A stretch of 64,000 nt of DNA, from the NCBI GenBank assembly GCA_028708945.1, contig JAQVXV010000001.1, positions 1 to 64,000 on the forward strand, written 5' to 3'. The notes beneath the pieces are model-generated. The model ran no database searches and was not told the origin of the DNA. It saw nothing but the letters and a program-made list of their open reading frames with translations. This DNA is from Bacilli bacterium (GTDB lineage: Bacteria > Bacillota_I > Bacilli_A > RF39 > UBA660). The position numbers and the translations under genes are program-made. Shown here in pieces: positions 28,025 through 37,700 of this stretch; the stretch's first letter is position 1; each line of letters starts with the position of its first letter.

Positions 28025-28220
28025 TGTTCCACGTGGAACAATAAACAAAACAATAAGGATAAAGTTTATATAAAAGAATAAATAAAAGAAAATATGATGT
28101 TCCACGTGAAACATTAAATAAAATAAATAACAAAATGTTCCACATGGAACAATAAATAAAACAATAAGGATGAAGTCCCTATAAAAAATAAACAAAAAAT
28201 ATAATGTTCCACGTGGAACA
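28025..28220. promoter_or_regulatory. Cluster of four parS-like centromere sites
   Basis: Four 16-bp palindromes: 28025-28040, 28098-28113, 28136-28151 and 28205-28220. Sequences are TGTTCCACGTGGAACA (first and last), TGTTCCACGTGAAACA (second) and TGTTCCACATGGAACA (third), against the bacterial parS consensus TGTTTCACGTGAAACA. Sites 1-2 and 3-4 are two copies of one cassette, since the DNA after sites 1 and 3 is also alike (ACAATAAGGAT and flanks), with a 111-base offset. About 9 kb from oriC, the expected place for ParB loading. Confidence 0.88.
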
Positions 28221-28229
28221 ACAAAAATA

Positions 28230-28258
28230 TTGCAAAAATAATAAAAACATTGTATATT
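28230..28258 (+). promoter_or_regulatory. SRP RNA promoter
   Basis: TTGCAA (28230-28235), 17-base spacer, TATATT (28253-28258), placing transcription start about 5-8 bases downstream at the first paired base of the SRP RNA. Confidence 0.75.
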
Positions 28259-28262
28259 GGTT

Positions 28263-28339
28263 GTGCACAACATGTACGTTTGAAAATGGTCAGGATTGGG
28301 AAATAGCAGCCATAAGAACCTCTACATGTGTGTGCTTTT
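28263..28339 (+). ncRNA. ffs: Signal recognition particle RNA, small bacterial (4.5S) type
   Basis: RNA scaffold of the signal recognition particle that binds Ffh. Seen: conserved apical domain GGTCAGG...AGCAGCC with a GGGA tetraloop closed by ATT/AAT, followed by ATAAGAACC on the 3' side, and outer pairing between GCACAACATGT (5') and ACATGTGTGTGC (3'), ending in a T-rich tail. About 75 nt, so it lacks the Alu domain found in the long Bacillus scRNA. It lies directly before tadA; in B. subtilis it is between tadA and dnaX. Confidence 0.88.
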
Positions 28340-28355
28340 ATTTTGAGGTGTAATT

Positions 28356-28796
28356 ATGGAAAAATATATGAAAGAGGCTATAAAACAAGCTAAAAAAGCT
28401 CTTAATAATAATGATGTACCTATAGGTGCAGTGATTGTAAAGAATAATAAAATAATTGCAAGAGCTTACAATAAAAAAGAATCATTAAAAAACGCAATAT
28501 ATCATGCTGAAACATTGGCAATATCTAAAGCATGTAAAAAAATAAAAAGTTGGCGTTTAGATGAATGTACTTTATATGTAACTGTTGAACCTTGTTTAAT
28601 GTGTGCTGGAGCAATTCTTCAATCCAGAATAAGTAAAGTTGTGTATGGTACAAAAAACACTAAATTCGGATATGTTAATAGCATTAGAAGTGTACTAAAT
28701 GATGAAAAAAATAATCATAAAGTTGAAATAAAAAGTAAAGTCTGTGAAGAGGAATGTCGGAAAATAATTGTAGATTTTTTTAAGAAAAAAAGATAA
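28356..28796 (+). CDS. tadA: tRNA-specific adenosine deaminase TadA
   Basis: Deaminates adenosine 34 of tRNA-Arg(ACG) to inosine. Seen: zinc/catalytic motif HAETLAI (His and proton-shuttle Glu) and PCLMCAG (two zinc cysteines), with N-terminal DVPIGAVIV. 146 residues. GAGGTG precedes the start. It is followed by dnaX as in Bacillus. Confidence 0.94.
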   Translation: MEKYMKEAIKQAKKALNNNDVPIGAVIVKNNKIIARAYNKKESLKNAIYHAETLAISKACKKIKSWRLDECTLYVTVEPCLMCAGAILQSRISKVVYGTKNTKFGYVNSIRSVLNDEKNNHKVEIKSKVCEEECRKIIVDFFKKKR

Positions 28797-28866
28797 TGAA
28801 ATTCAATCGAGTTGTCTTTTTTTTATTTAGTAAAATGTGTTATAATTTATAATGAGGTGAATAAAT

Positions 28867-30552
28867 ATGTATCAAGCTTTATATAGAAAATATCGTCCTT
28901 CATCTTTTGAAGAAGTAACAGGACAAAATGTAATAATTACAACTTTACAAAACAGTATAATTAACAACAAATTATCACATGCATATTTATTTACAGGTCC
29001 TAGAGGAACAGGAAAGACAAGTGTAGCTAAGATCCTTGCCAAAACAATAAATTGCGCCAGTTTAAAAGGTGCAAAATTGTGTGACAAATGTGTCAATTGC
29101 ACACAATATAATTTAAAACAAACGATGGATATTATTGAAATAGATGCTGCAACTAATAATGGAATAGAGGAAATAAGAGACTTAAGAAATAAAGCAAATT
29201 TAGTTCCTTCAACCGGAAAATACAAAGTATATATAATTGATGAAGTTCATATGTTATCACCAGGAGCTTTTAATGGTTTATTAAAAACATTAGAAGAACC
29301 ACCAGCGCATGTAATTTTTATATTAGCAACAACAGAACCTCATAAAATACCAATGACTATTCTCTCTCGTTGTCAAAGATTTGATTTTAAAAAGATATCA
29401 ATTATTGATTTAAATGACAGATTATCTTATATCTGTAAAAAAGAGAAAATAGATATAGATAAGGATGCTTTATTTGAGATATCTCGTTTATCAGACGGAG
29501 GAATGAGAGATGCTATAAGTATGCTAGATCAAGTTGTAGCGTATTCTTCTTCTAAGGTAACTATTAAAGAGGTTCATGATGTCAATGGAACAATTACTCA
29601 AGTAGAATTAAAGTCGTTTATAGAGGACCTTTTTAATAAAAATATAGTAGATATATTAAATAAATTAGATAATTATAACAACGAAGGAAAAAATTTAAAA
29701 AAATTATCAGAAGAAATAGTAATTTATTTAAAGAACATTTTGCTATATAAGACAGTTCCAAATTATTTCCTGGGAAATAAAGTTGACATAGAATGTTACA
29801 AAGCGTTGTCACCTTTAATACAAAAGGAAAATCTAATAAAAATGATAAGTTCTTTTAATTCCTTGTTAAATGATGTAAAGTATGTTAACGATCCAAAATT
29901 AAATATCGAATTATTAATAATTGCTTTAATTAATGAGGAAGAAAAATTAACATTATCCAATAATAAAGAAGATGTAGTTGAAAATAAAAAAGAAATTGAA
30001 AAAAAAGAGCAAGAATTTGTTGAAAAAGTTCCAACATCAATAAAGAAGGAGACCTCAAGTCCTTTAAAAAATACAATAGACTCAAATAATAATAAAATAA
30101 TTGATTGTTTTGATAAATTAAAAGATATTAGAATAAATAATACTTTAAATAAAATAGATAAAAAAAGAATGATCGAAATTAAAAAAATGATTGAAAGTTC
30201 TAAGGGATTTATTTTAAACAAGAAATACGGAGATTTAATGTCTTTAATCTTAGATAGTAAAATAAAAGCGTGCGGAAACAATTATTTAATCTTTGTTTAT
30301 GATTCAGACAGAATGAGCGATTTCTTTAATGAAAATATATTACAAATAGAAGAATTAATAAAAAAGATAACAAAAGAAGAATTTAAAGTTATATCAACAT
30401 GTATAAATGAGTGGAATATAATAAAAGAAGAATTTAACAATAGAAAGAAAAAATATACATTTACTGAGGAAACAAATACATTATCAATATTAAAAAAGAA
30501 AGAAGAAGACCAAATGTTAGATTTCTTTGGTGATATTGTAGAATATAATTAG
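28867..30552 (+). CDS. dnaX: DNA polymerase III subunits gamma/tau
   Basis: Clamp-loader ATPase and replisome organiser. Seen: YQALYRKYRP at the N-terminus, Walker A GPRGTGKTSVAKI, the zinc module with CDKCVNC, Walker B IIDEVHMLS and sensor 1 ATTEPHKIP, then a less conserved tau-like C-terminus. 561 residues. GAGGTGA ribosome site and an extended -10 TGTTATAAT (28838-28846) precede it. A candidate Noc site lies within the gene. It heads the dnaX-ybaB-recR run. Confidence 0.95.
   Translation: MYQALYRKYRPSSFEEVTGQNVIITTLQNSIINNKLSHAYLFTGPRGTGKTSVAKILAKTINCASLKGAKLCDKCVNCTQYNLKQTMDIIEIDAATNNGIEEIRDLRNKANLVPSTGKYKVYIIDEVHMLSPGAFNGLLKTLEEPPAHVIFILATTEPHKIPMTILSRCQRFDFKKISIIDLNDRLSYICKKEKIDIDKDALFEISRLSDGGMRDAISMLDQVVAYSSSKVTIKEVHDVNGTITQVELKSFIEDLFNKNIVDILNKLDNYNNEGKNLKKLSEEIVIYLKNILLYKTVPNYFLGNKVDIECYKALSPLIQKENLIKMISSFNSLLNDVKYVNDPKLNIELLIIALINEEEKLTLSNNKEDVVENKKEIEKKEQEFVEKVPTSIKKETSSPLKNTIDSNNNKIIDCFDKLKDIRINNTLNKIDKKRMIEIKKMIESSKGFILNKKYGDLMSLILDSKIKACGNNYLIFVYDSDRMSDFFNENILQIEELIKKITKEEFKVISTCINEWNIIKEEFNNRKKKYTFTEETNTLSILKKKEEDQMLDFFGDIVEYN
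29765..29778. promoter_or_regulatory. Candidate Noc binding site inside dnaX
   Basis: ATTTCCTGGGAAAT matches 13 of 14 positions of the B. subtilis Noc site ATTTCCCGGGAAAT. Known Noc sites are scattered over the chromosome and often intragenic, so a site in dnaX fits. Identified by eye from the consensus; a chance match in AT-rich DNA is unlikely but possible. Confidence 0.5.
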
Positions 30553-30565
30553 AAAGAGGGAAATT

Positions 30566-30862
30566 ATGAATATACAAGCAATGATGAAACAAGCACAAAA
30601 ATTACAGAAGGATATGTTAGAGGAAAAAAATAAGATAGATAGTACTATTTTTGAAGGGAAATCCTCTTTTGTAAGTGTTCAAGTGAAAGGAAATAAAGAA
30701 GTAATTAGTATAAAAATAGAAAATGATAGTATTGCTAAAGATGAAATTGAAATGTTAGAAGATATGATTGTAGTGGCAATAAATGATGCTATGAAAAAAA
30801 TTGATGCTGAAACAGAAACAAAAATGAGTAAATATACACAAGGAATGCCTGGTTTATTCTGA
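30566..30862 (+). CDS. YbaB/EbfC family nucleoid-associated protein
   Basis: 98-residue dimeric DNA-binding protein of the YbaB/EbfC family. Seen: MNIQAMMKQAQKLQKDM helix, GKSSFVSVQVKGNKEV sheet region and the long C-terminal helix ending KYTQGMPGLF, all family hallmarks. It lies between dnaX and recR (B. subtilis yaaK position) and its stop overlaps the recR start by one base. Confidence 0.94.
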   Translation: MNIQAMMKQAQKLQKDMLEEKNKIDSTIFEGKSSFVSVQVKGNKEVISIKIENDSIAKDEIEMLEDMIVVAINDAMKKIDAETETKMSKYTQGMPGLF

Positions 30863-31458
30863 TGAATTATCCAACAACAATTAGAAATTTAATCGAATGT
30901 TATAAAAAATTACCTGGAATAGGTGAAAAAACAGCTGAAAGATATGCATTAGCAACAATATCATTAGATGAAGATACAATAAAAACATTTTCGAAATCAT
31001 TAATTGATACTAAAACAAAAATAAAAAGGTGCAAAAATTGTAATAATCTATCTGAAGATGATGCATGTTTTATTTGTAAAGATAAAAATCGCGAAAAAAG
31101 CATTATATGTGTTGTTGAAGAACCTAAGAATGTTATTTTGTTTGAAAAATTAGGAACCTATAATGGTTTATATCAAGTCTTAGATGGATTAATATCGCCG
31201 TTAGATGGAATAGATCCAGAAAAAATAAAAATCGAACAATTAATAAACAGAGTTGAAAAAGAAAAAATAAAAGAAATAGTAATAGCTGTAAAACCGAGTA
31301 TTGAAGGGGAAACCACAGCATTATATATTAAAAAATTGTTAGAAGGAAAAAATATTAAAATATCTAAAATAGCACATGGTGTTCCATTAGGTGCTGAAAT
31401 GGATTATATAGATTCTTTAACATTAGAAATGGCACTTGAGAACAGAAATACTATATAA
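30862..31458 (+). CDS. recR: Recombination protein RecR
   Basis: Toroidal mediator that works with RecO and RecF in RecA loading. Seen: helix-hairpin-helix LPGIGEKTAERYA, four-cysteine zinc finger CKNCNNLSEDDACFICKD, TOPRIM domain beginning ICVVEEPKNV, and the C-terminal HGVPLGAEMDYIDSLTL segment. 198 residues. Translationally coupled to ybaB. Confidence 0.95.
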   Translation: MNYPTTIRNLIECYKKLPGIGEKTAERYALATISLDEDTIKTFSKSLIDTKTKIKRCKNCNNLSEDDACFICKDKNREKSIICVVEEPKNVILFEKLGTYNGLYQVLDGLISPLDGIDPEKIKIEQLINRVEKEKIKEIVIAVKPSIEGETTALYIKKLLEGKNIKISKIAHGVPLGAEMDYIDSLTLEMALENRNTI

Positions 31459-31506
31459 AACGCATAATTAAACCAAAACCTCATAATATTTATTGAGGTG
31501 GACAAA

Positions 31507-31695
31507 ATGTTGAAAAAAATATTTAAAGTATTAAAAAAAGCAATTTTTAGTGTTTTTCTTATTTATAGTTATAATATAATTGCAGAGCCTTTAGGACTAA
31601 TAATACCAATTAATTTAATAACAATATTTTTGGTAACTATATTAGGTGTTCCAGCTCTTTTTGCGCTAATTGCAGTATTAATAATAATTTTTTAA
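31507..31695 (+). CDS. bofA: Pro-sigmaK processing inhibitor BofA family protein
   Basis: 62-residue membrane protein. The C-terminal two-thirds matches BofA: a hydrophobic segment, then GLIIPINLIT, a second hydrophobic segment and LGVPALFAL (B. subtilis GLHVPINLIT and LGIPGVAAL). BofA restrains the SpoIVFB protease in the mother cell; its position after recR is that of B. subtilis bofA. The N-terminal membrane segment is shorter than in B. subtilis. ATG 31507 follows GAGGTGG; the in-frame GTG 31498 overlaps that site. Confidence 0.82.
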   Translation: MLKKIFKVLKKAIFSVFLIYSYNIIAEPLGLIIPINLITIFLVTILGVPALFALIAVLIIIF

Positions 31696-31706
31696 GAAGG
31701 TGAAGT

Positions 31707-32651
31707 ATGTTAGATGAATTTAAAGAAGAACAACCTATAGTATATAAAACGATAATAAATTCAATCAATAAAAACAAAAATTCGCATGCTTATCTTTTTG
31801 AAACTAGAGGATATAGTAAAGCACTCGATTTTGCAAAAGCCTTTGCAAAAGCCTTAATATGTGAAAAAAAACATTTTAATAAAAAAGAATGTAGCGAATG
31901 TTCTATTTGTAAAACTATAGATGATGGAAATTCTGTTGATGTAAAAATAATTGAACCATTGACAAATCAAATAAAAAAAGAACAAATAGAAGAATTAAAA
32001 TTAGATTTTTCAAAAACATCAATGACTGGAAGAAAACAAATTTATATAATAGATAAAGCAGAAAAGTTAAATGATAAGACTCAAAATTCATTATTAAAAT
32101 TTATTGAAGAACCAGAAGATGACGTAATAGCAATTTTAATAGTTGAAAATAGATATCAATTATATGAAACAATCGTTTCGCGCTGTCAAACATTGAGTTT
32201 TAATAAGTCTATTGAGGTTGATGGTGATAAAGTCACAAAAATTGCCAAATATTTAAATAATGATAGCGAAAGTATTGACAAATATATTGAAGAAGATAAA
32301 GGAAAAGTAGATAATATAATTCATTTTATAGATTATTTTGAGGAAAATGGACAAATCAATACTCATATTAATATTAATAAACTTCTGTTTCAATATAACT
32401 ATAATAGTGAAGAAATTTTTAAAATATTGATTCTATATTATAAAGACGTTTTAAATTATATTTTAAAAAGAAAAACACATATTTTTTCTTCTAATATTGA
32501 TAATTTGGACAAGATATCTAAAAAAAATACAGAGCTTCAAATAATAAATAAAATAAATATATTATTGAAATTAATACAATATTTAAAAGTAAACGTTAAT
32601 AAAAAAATGATTATTGATAAATTGATAATTATGTTAGGAGGTGTAAAATGA
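31707..32651 (+). CDS. holB: DNA polymerase III delta' subunit
   Basis: Clamp-loader subunit. Seen: NSHAYLFE in place of a Walker A (nucleotide site lost, as usual for delta'), zinc module CSECSICKTI, IIDKAEKLNDKTQNSLLKFIEEP in the Walker B/sensor region and SRCQTL. 314 residues. Its end overlaps the ricT start by 4 bases, matching Bacillus holB-yaaT order. Confidence 0.92.
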   Translation: MLDEFKEEQPIVYKTIINSINKNKNSHAYLFETRGYSKALDFAKAFAKALICEKKHFNKKECSECSICKTIDDGNSVDVKIIEPLTNQIKKEQIEELKLDFSKTSMTGRKQIYIIDKAEKLNDKTQNSLLKFIEEPEDDVIAILIVENRYQLYETIVSRCQTLSFNKSIEVDGDKVTKIAKYLNNDSESIDKYIEEDKGKVDNIIHFIDYFEENGQINTHININKLLFQYNYNSEEIFKILILYYKDVLNYILKRKTHIFSSNIDNLDKISKKNTELQIINKINILLKLIQYLKVNVNKKMIIDKLIIMLGGVK

Positions 32652-33427
32652 TTGAAGTAATAGGTGTAATATTCAATGATAAAGGTAGAATATACTATTT
32701 TTCGCCTGAAAATTTAGATCTTAAAAAAAATACAAAAGTTATTGTTGAAACAGAAAAAGGTCAACAATATGGAAAAGTTGCAACAAATCTAATAACAGTT
32801 GAAGAAAAACAATTAAAAAATGTAGTTAAAAAAGTAATTAGAATTGCAACCGATAAAGATTTAGAAAAACATATTAAAAACAAGAGCGATGCAGAAGAAG
32901 CATTAAAAAAATGTAGAGAAATAACAAATAAATTAAAGTTAAATATGAATATAATTGAAGCCAGTTATACATTTGATCGCAATCAATTAATTTTTAAGTT
33001 TTTATCGGATAATAGAGTCGATTTTAGAGAATTAGCTAAGGAATTAGCGTATTTATATCATACAAGAATCGAGTTGAGACAAGTTGGTGTTAGAGATAAA
33101 GCTAAAGAAGTTGGTGGTTTCGGAAGTTGCGGAAAAGAATTTTGTTGTTCACAATTCTTAAATGATTTTGATACCGTATCAATAAACATGGCAAAAAACC
33201 AAAATTTAGCACTTAATCCTTCTAAGATAAATGGATCTTGTGGAAGATTACTTTGTTGTTTAAAATATGAAAATGATAATTATACGGAATATAGAAAAGA
33301 TTTACCAACAATAAATAAAAAAGTAAAAGTAAATAATAAAGAAGGAAAAGTTGTTAGTTTAGATATATTAAATAAAAGTTATCGTGTTAATTTACCAGAT
33401 GAAGGAATAGTTGAAGTAAAATTATAA
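32648..33427 (+). CDS. ricT: PSP1-domain protein RicT (YaaT)
   Basis: Subunit of the RicA-RicF-RicT (Y-complex), which in Bacillus modulates RNase Y and supports sporulation, competence and biofilm formation; loses or gains an iron-sulphur cluster via its cysteines. Seen: PSP1 core with GGFGSCGKEFCCSQFL and SCGRLLCCLKYE, the cysteine-rich pairs typical of the family. 259 residues. The stop and the next start overlap. Confidence 0.9.
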   Translation: MIEVIGVIFNDKGRIYYFSPENLDLKKNTKVIVETEKGQQYGKVATNLITVEEKQLKNVVKKVIRIATDKDLEKHIKNKSDAEEALKKCREITNKLKLNMNIIEASYTFDRNQLIFKFLSDNRVDFRELAKELAYLYHTRIELRQVGVRDKAKEVGGFGSCGKEFCCSQFLNDFDTVSINMAKNQNLALNPSKINGSCGRLLCCLKYENDNYTEYRKDLPTINKKVKVNNKEGKVVSLDILNKSYRVNLPDEGIVEVKL

Positions 33428-34149
33428 TGGAAAAAGAAAATTATATATTTGGAAATGAAGATTTAGTAATTTATCAAAATGAGAATTTATTTAAAATGTC
33501 TTTAGATTCCGTATTGTTAGCAAGATTTGTAAGAATAAATAAAACAACAAAAAAAATAATTGATATAGGAACGGGCAATGCTCCCATACCTTTAGTATTA
33601 TCTAAAAGGGGTAATTTTGATATATTAGCAGTCGAGATACAAAACGAAATTTTTAAATTAGGAAAAAAAAGCATAGAAGCTAATAACAAAGATATAAAAA
33701 TAATAAACGCAGATATTAAAGAAGAATACAAAAACATCAAAAATGAAAGTTACGATCTTGTAACGTGTAATCCACCATATTTTAAATATACTAAAGAAAG
33801 TAATATAAATATAAAAGAAGAGTATGCGTTATCAAGACACGAAATATCTTTAAATTTAGAAGATATAATGATAATAAGTAAAAAAATACTTAAAAATAAA
33901 GGTTCTTTAGCAATAGTGCAAAGACCCGAAAATTTAGTAAGGATAATAACTTTGATGAGAAAGTATAACATAGAACCCAAAAGACTAATGTTTGTATATC
34001 CTAAGAAAAACAAAGAAGCAAATATAATGTTAATTGAAGGAACAAAAAATGGATTGCCAGGAATTAAAGTTTTAGATCCGTTATATGTTCACGATGAAAA
34101 TGGATATACAGAAGAAATAATGAATTTTGTAAGACGAGGTGAAATGTGA
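33427..34149 (+). CDS. tRNA1(Val) adenosine-N6 methyltransferase family protein (TrmN6 / YabB)
   Basis: SAM-dependent N6-adenine methyltransferase. Seen: motif I DIGTGNAPIPLVL, and catalytic motif IV CNPPYF (NPPY, for amino-group methylation); the start NEDLVIYQNENLFKMSLDSVLLARFV is family-typical. 240 residues. In B. subtilis yabB follows yaaT closely, as here. The specific target tRNA is not proven for this clade. Confidence 0.88.
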   Translation: MEKENYIFGNEDLVIYQNENLFKMSLDSVLLARFVRINKTTKKIIDIGTGNAPIPLVLSKRGNFDILAVEIQNEIFKLGKKSIEANNKDIKIINADIKEEYKNIKNESYDLVTCNPPYFKYTKESNINIKEEYALSRHEISLNLEDIMIISKKILKNKGSLAIVQRPENLVRIITLMRKYNIEPKRLMFVYPKKNKEANIMLIEGTKNGLPGIKVLDPLYVHDENGYTEEIMNFVRRGEM

Positions 34150-34709
34150 AATTAATAGTAGGATTAGGGAACCCTGGAAAAGAGTATCAAAATACTAGAC
34201 ATAATATGGGGTTTACAGCTTTAGATAAAATATTAGAAAAATACAATTTAAAAAATCCAAAGAAGAAACTCAATGGATTGTATTATCAAACAAATATAAA
34301 CGGAGAAAATGTTATCTTTTTAAAACCTCAACAATACATTAATCTTTCTGGAGATGTAATAAGAAAATACATTGAGTATTATAAAATAGATATTTCAGAT
34401 ATACTCATCATTCATGACGATTTAGATCTTCAAAGTGGTAATTTTAAATTGAAAGAAAGCGGTTCTACTGCAGGACATAATGGTTTAAAAAGCATTGAAG
34501 AAAATCTTAAAACAAAAGATTATAAAAGATTAAAAATAGGTATATCTAATAACAAAGATATGGATAAAAAAGATTATGTGTTAGGTACAATCCCAAAAGA
34601 AGAAAAGATAAAAATTGATGAAGTAATAGACAAATTACCTTTTATTTTTGAAGATTACTTAAACTTAGATTTTACTCATTTAATGAATAAATATAACAAG
34701 AGACAATAA
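34146..34709 (+). CDS. pth: Peptidyl-tRNA hydrolase
   Basis: Recycles peptidyl-tRNA released from stalled ribosomes. Seen: VGLGNPGKEYQNTRHNMGF (catalytic His in NTRHN), FLKPQQYINLSG, HDDLDL and the GSTAGHNGLKSI signature. 187 residues. Overlaps the previous gene by 4 bases and is followed by mfd, the Bacillus order. Confidence 0.96.
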   Translation: MKLIVGLGNPGKEYQNTRHNMGFTALDKILEKYNLKNPKKKLNGLYYQTNINGENVIFLKPQQYINLSGDVIRKYIEYYKIDISDILIIHDDLDLQSGNFKLKESGSTAGHNGLKSIEENLKTKDYKRLKIGISNNKDMDKKDYVLGTIPKEEKIKIDEVIDKLPFIFEDYLNLDFTHLMNKYNKRQ

Positions 34710-34726
34710 TTATTCAAGGAGAAAAA

Positions 34727-37700
34727 ATGAACTTGTTTGAAAATTTATTTAAATTTAAAATTGATAGTCAAGATGTTGTTGGACTCAACGACGAATTGAA
34801 GTGTATTTATATATGGAATTTATTTAGGAACTCTAATGATTCCATTCTTTTTGTTGTTAACTCCTTATATGAAGCAAGTAACTTTTATCAAAAACTATCA
34901 AATTATACTAATGATTGTTTATTTTTTCCTATGGATGATTTTCTAACCAGTGAAGCTCTAGCAATTTCTCCAGAATTAAAAATAAGAAGATTAGAGACAT
35001 TAAAAGAATTAGTAAACAGTTCAAAAAAAATAGTAATAACCAATCTCATGGGCTACCTTAGATATTTACCATCAAAGGAAACATTTACTAAAAATAAAAT
35101 TGTTTTAAAAATTAATGAAGATTATAATATAAAAGACCTAATCGAAAAATTATTTAAATTAGGATATACTAAAGAAACTATAGTTAATAAAACAGGAGAT
35201 ATATCAGTAAGGGGCTTTGTACTAGATATTTTTCCTACAAATACTAACAATCCAATAAGAATAGAATATTGGGGAGATACAATTGAAAGCATCAAAGAAT
35301 TTGATGTTGATAACCAATTAACAATCAATTCGATTAAAGAAATTGTTATATATCCTAATACAGAGTTTTTAGTTGATAGTGATATTGATACCTTTGGACT
35401 AATACATAGATCATTACCAGATTATACTAAAATAGTAAATATTTATAACTATCTTAATGGAACAATAATTATCAATGATTTAGAACAAATAAAGACTTCT
35501 TTTGCCTTATTACAAGAAGAAATCTTAAATTATAACATAAGCATCAATAAACCGGGCAACACAAAGTATATGTATGATTTAACTGAGTTAACAGATGAAA
35601 AATATATTAATTTTTCAAGTTTTGATAGTATAAAAGAAAATATTGAATCATATAAAACAATGACGGTTGATTCTTTTACTGGAACGCCTGAGGCAATAAA
35701 CGAAAGACTTAATAAATACCTTAAAAAGTATAAAAAAGTAATCATTTGTGTTAAAGATCAATATAGAATAAATAAAATAATCGACTTTCTAAAAAATGAT
35801 AATTTCATTATTTCAAACGAAAACAATGTTATAGATAATAAAATAAATATTATAATTAAAAAAATAGAACAAGGTTTTATTTTTAATGATTTAGTAGTAA
35901 TAAGTGAAAACGAGTTATTCAATAAAAAAAGTGAAAAAAGTACTTATAAAACTAATTTTAAAATGGGTACTAAAATAAAAGATATAACAAAATTAGAAAA
36001 TGGGGACTATGTAGTTCATTACACTTATGGTATCGGAATATATAGAGGGATTAAGACATTAAATAAAAACGGATTGAAAAAAGACTATTTAATGATAGAA
36101 TACAAAGGAAAAGAATATTTGTATATTCCTGTTGAAAACATTGAATTGATTAGTAAATATGCATCTAAAGAAGGTGCAGCACCAAAAATAAACAAACTTA
36201 ATAGTGCAGAATGGGAAAAAACAAAGTTAAGGGTAAAAAAGAAAGTAGAAAGTATTGCTTTAGAATTATTAGAGCTATATGCAAAAAGGGAAGCAAGTGA
36301 AGGTTTTGCTTTTTCAAAAGACGACGATAATCAATTTGAATTTGAAAGAGAATTTGAATTTAATGAAACCCCTGATCAAATAAAAGTTTTAAATGAAATA
36401 AAAAAAGATATGGAAAAAAACAAACCAATGGATAGACTTGTTTGTGGGGATGTTGGTTATGGAAAAACAGAGGTTGCATTTAGAGCAATGTTCAAAGCAA
36501 TTTTATCTGGGAAACAAGTTGCATTTTTATGTCCGACAACAATATTATCTTCTCAACATTATACAAATGCAATAAATCGTTTTAAATCATTTCCTGTTAA
36601 TATTAAATTATTAAACAGATTTGTGCCAACAAAAATAAAAAACAAAATTATAACTGAAACAAAAGAAGGAAAAATTGATTTATTAATTGGAACACATAGG
36701 ATATTAAGTAATGATATAAATTTTAAGGATTTAGGATTATTAGTTATTGACGAAGAGCAACGATTTGGAGTAAAGCATAAAGAAAAAATAAAAAAATTCA
36801 AAAACAATATTGATGTTTTAACACTTTCTGCAACGCCAATTCCAAGAACGCTGCAATTATCAATGACAGGTCTTAGGAGTCTTTCTTTAATTGAAACACC
36901 ACCAAGTAATAGGTATCCTATTCAAACTTATGTATTAAATGAAAATAGTCAAATTATCAAAGATGCAATATATAAAGAACTATCAAGAAATGGTCAAGTT
37001 TTTATTTTATATAATAGAATAGATAATATCATATTCAAATCTAGAGAAATATCACAACTAGTGCCTGAAGCAAAAATCGCATTTGCTCATGGTCAAATGG
37101 GAAAAAATGAATTAGAAAATATAATGTTAAAATTCATAAAAAAAGAGTATAATGTTTTAGTATGTACAACAATTATTGAAACAGGAATAGATATTCCGAG
37201 TGCTAACACATTAATTATAATAGATGCAGATAGATTTGGGTTAAGTCAATTATATCAACTAAGAGGTCGTGTTGGACGAAGTAATAAAATAGCTTATTGT
37301 TACTTAATGTATAATAAACACAAAATATTGAGCGAGATTGCAAACAAAAGGTTAAAGACCATTAGGGAATTTACAGAATTAGGAAGCGGCTTTTCAATAG
37401 CAATGAGAGATTTATCAATCAGAGGTGCGGGAGATATCTTAGGTAGTGAACAAGCAGGCTTTATAGATACGGTTGGTATTGAACTATTTATTGAAATGTT
37501 AAACAATGAGGTAAATAGTTTAAAAGGAATAAAACCACAAGAAAAGGTTAAACCAAATCAACCATTGATTGAGGTTGATACGGCAATAGATGATAATTAT
37601 GTTTTAGAAGAAGAACTAAAAATAGAAATTCATAAAAAAATAAATCAAATAGATAGTTATTCAAAATTAATTGAGGTTAAAAAAGAATTAGAAGACCGCT

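Noticed and set aside
28025..28220. CRISPR array
   Set aside because: Only four repeats of 16 bp, palindromic and unevenly spaced, with related rather than unique spacers; they fit parS, and no cas genes are present.
28004..28273. Open frames on the minus strand across the parS region (89 and 72 residues)
   Set aside because: They translate the parS palindromes and AT spacers into repetitive phenylalanine/valine-rich sequence, have no ribosome site, and run into the SRP RNA gene.
28290..28302. Noc half-site GGGAAAT in the SRP RNA apical loop
   Set aside because: It is part of the conserved SRP RNA tetraloop stem and has no second half.
29796..30281. 161-residue open frame antisense to dnaX
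   Set aside because: Antisense to the low-complexity tau region; no start signals.
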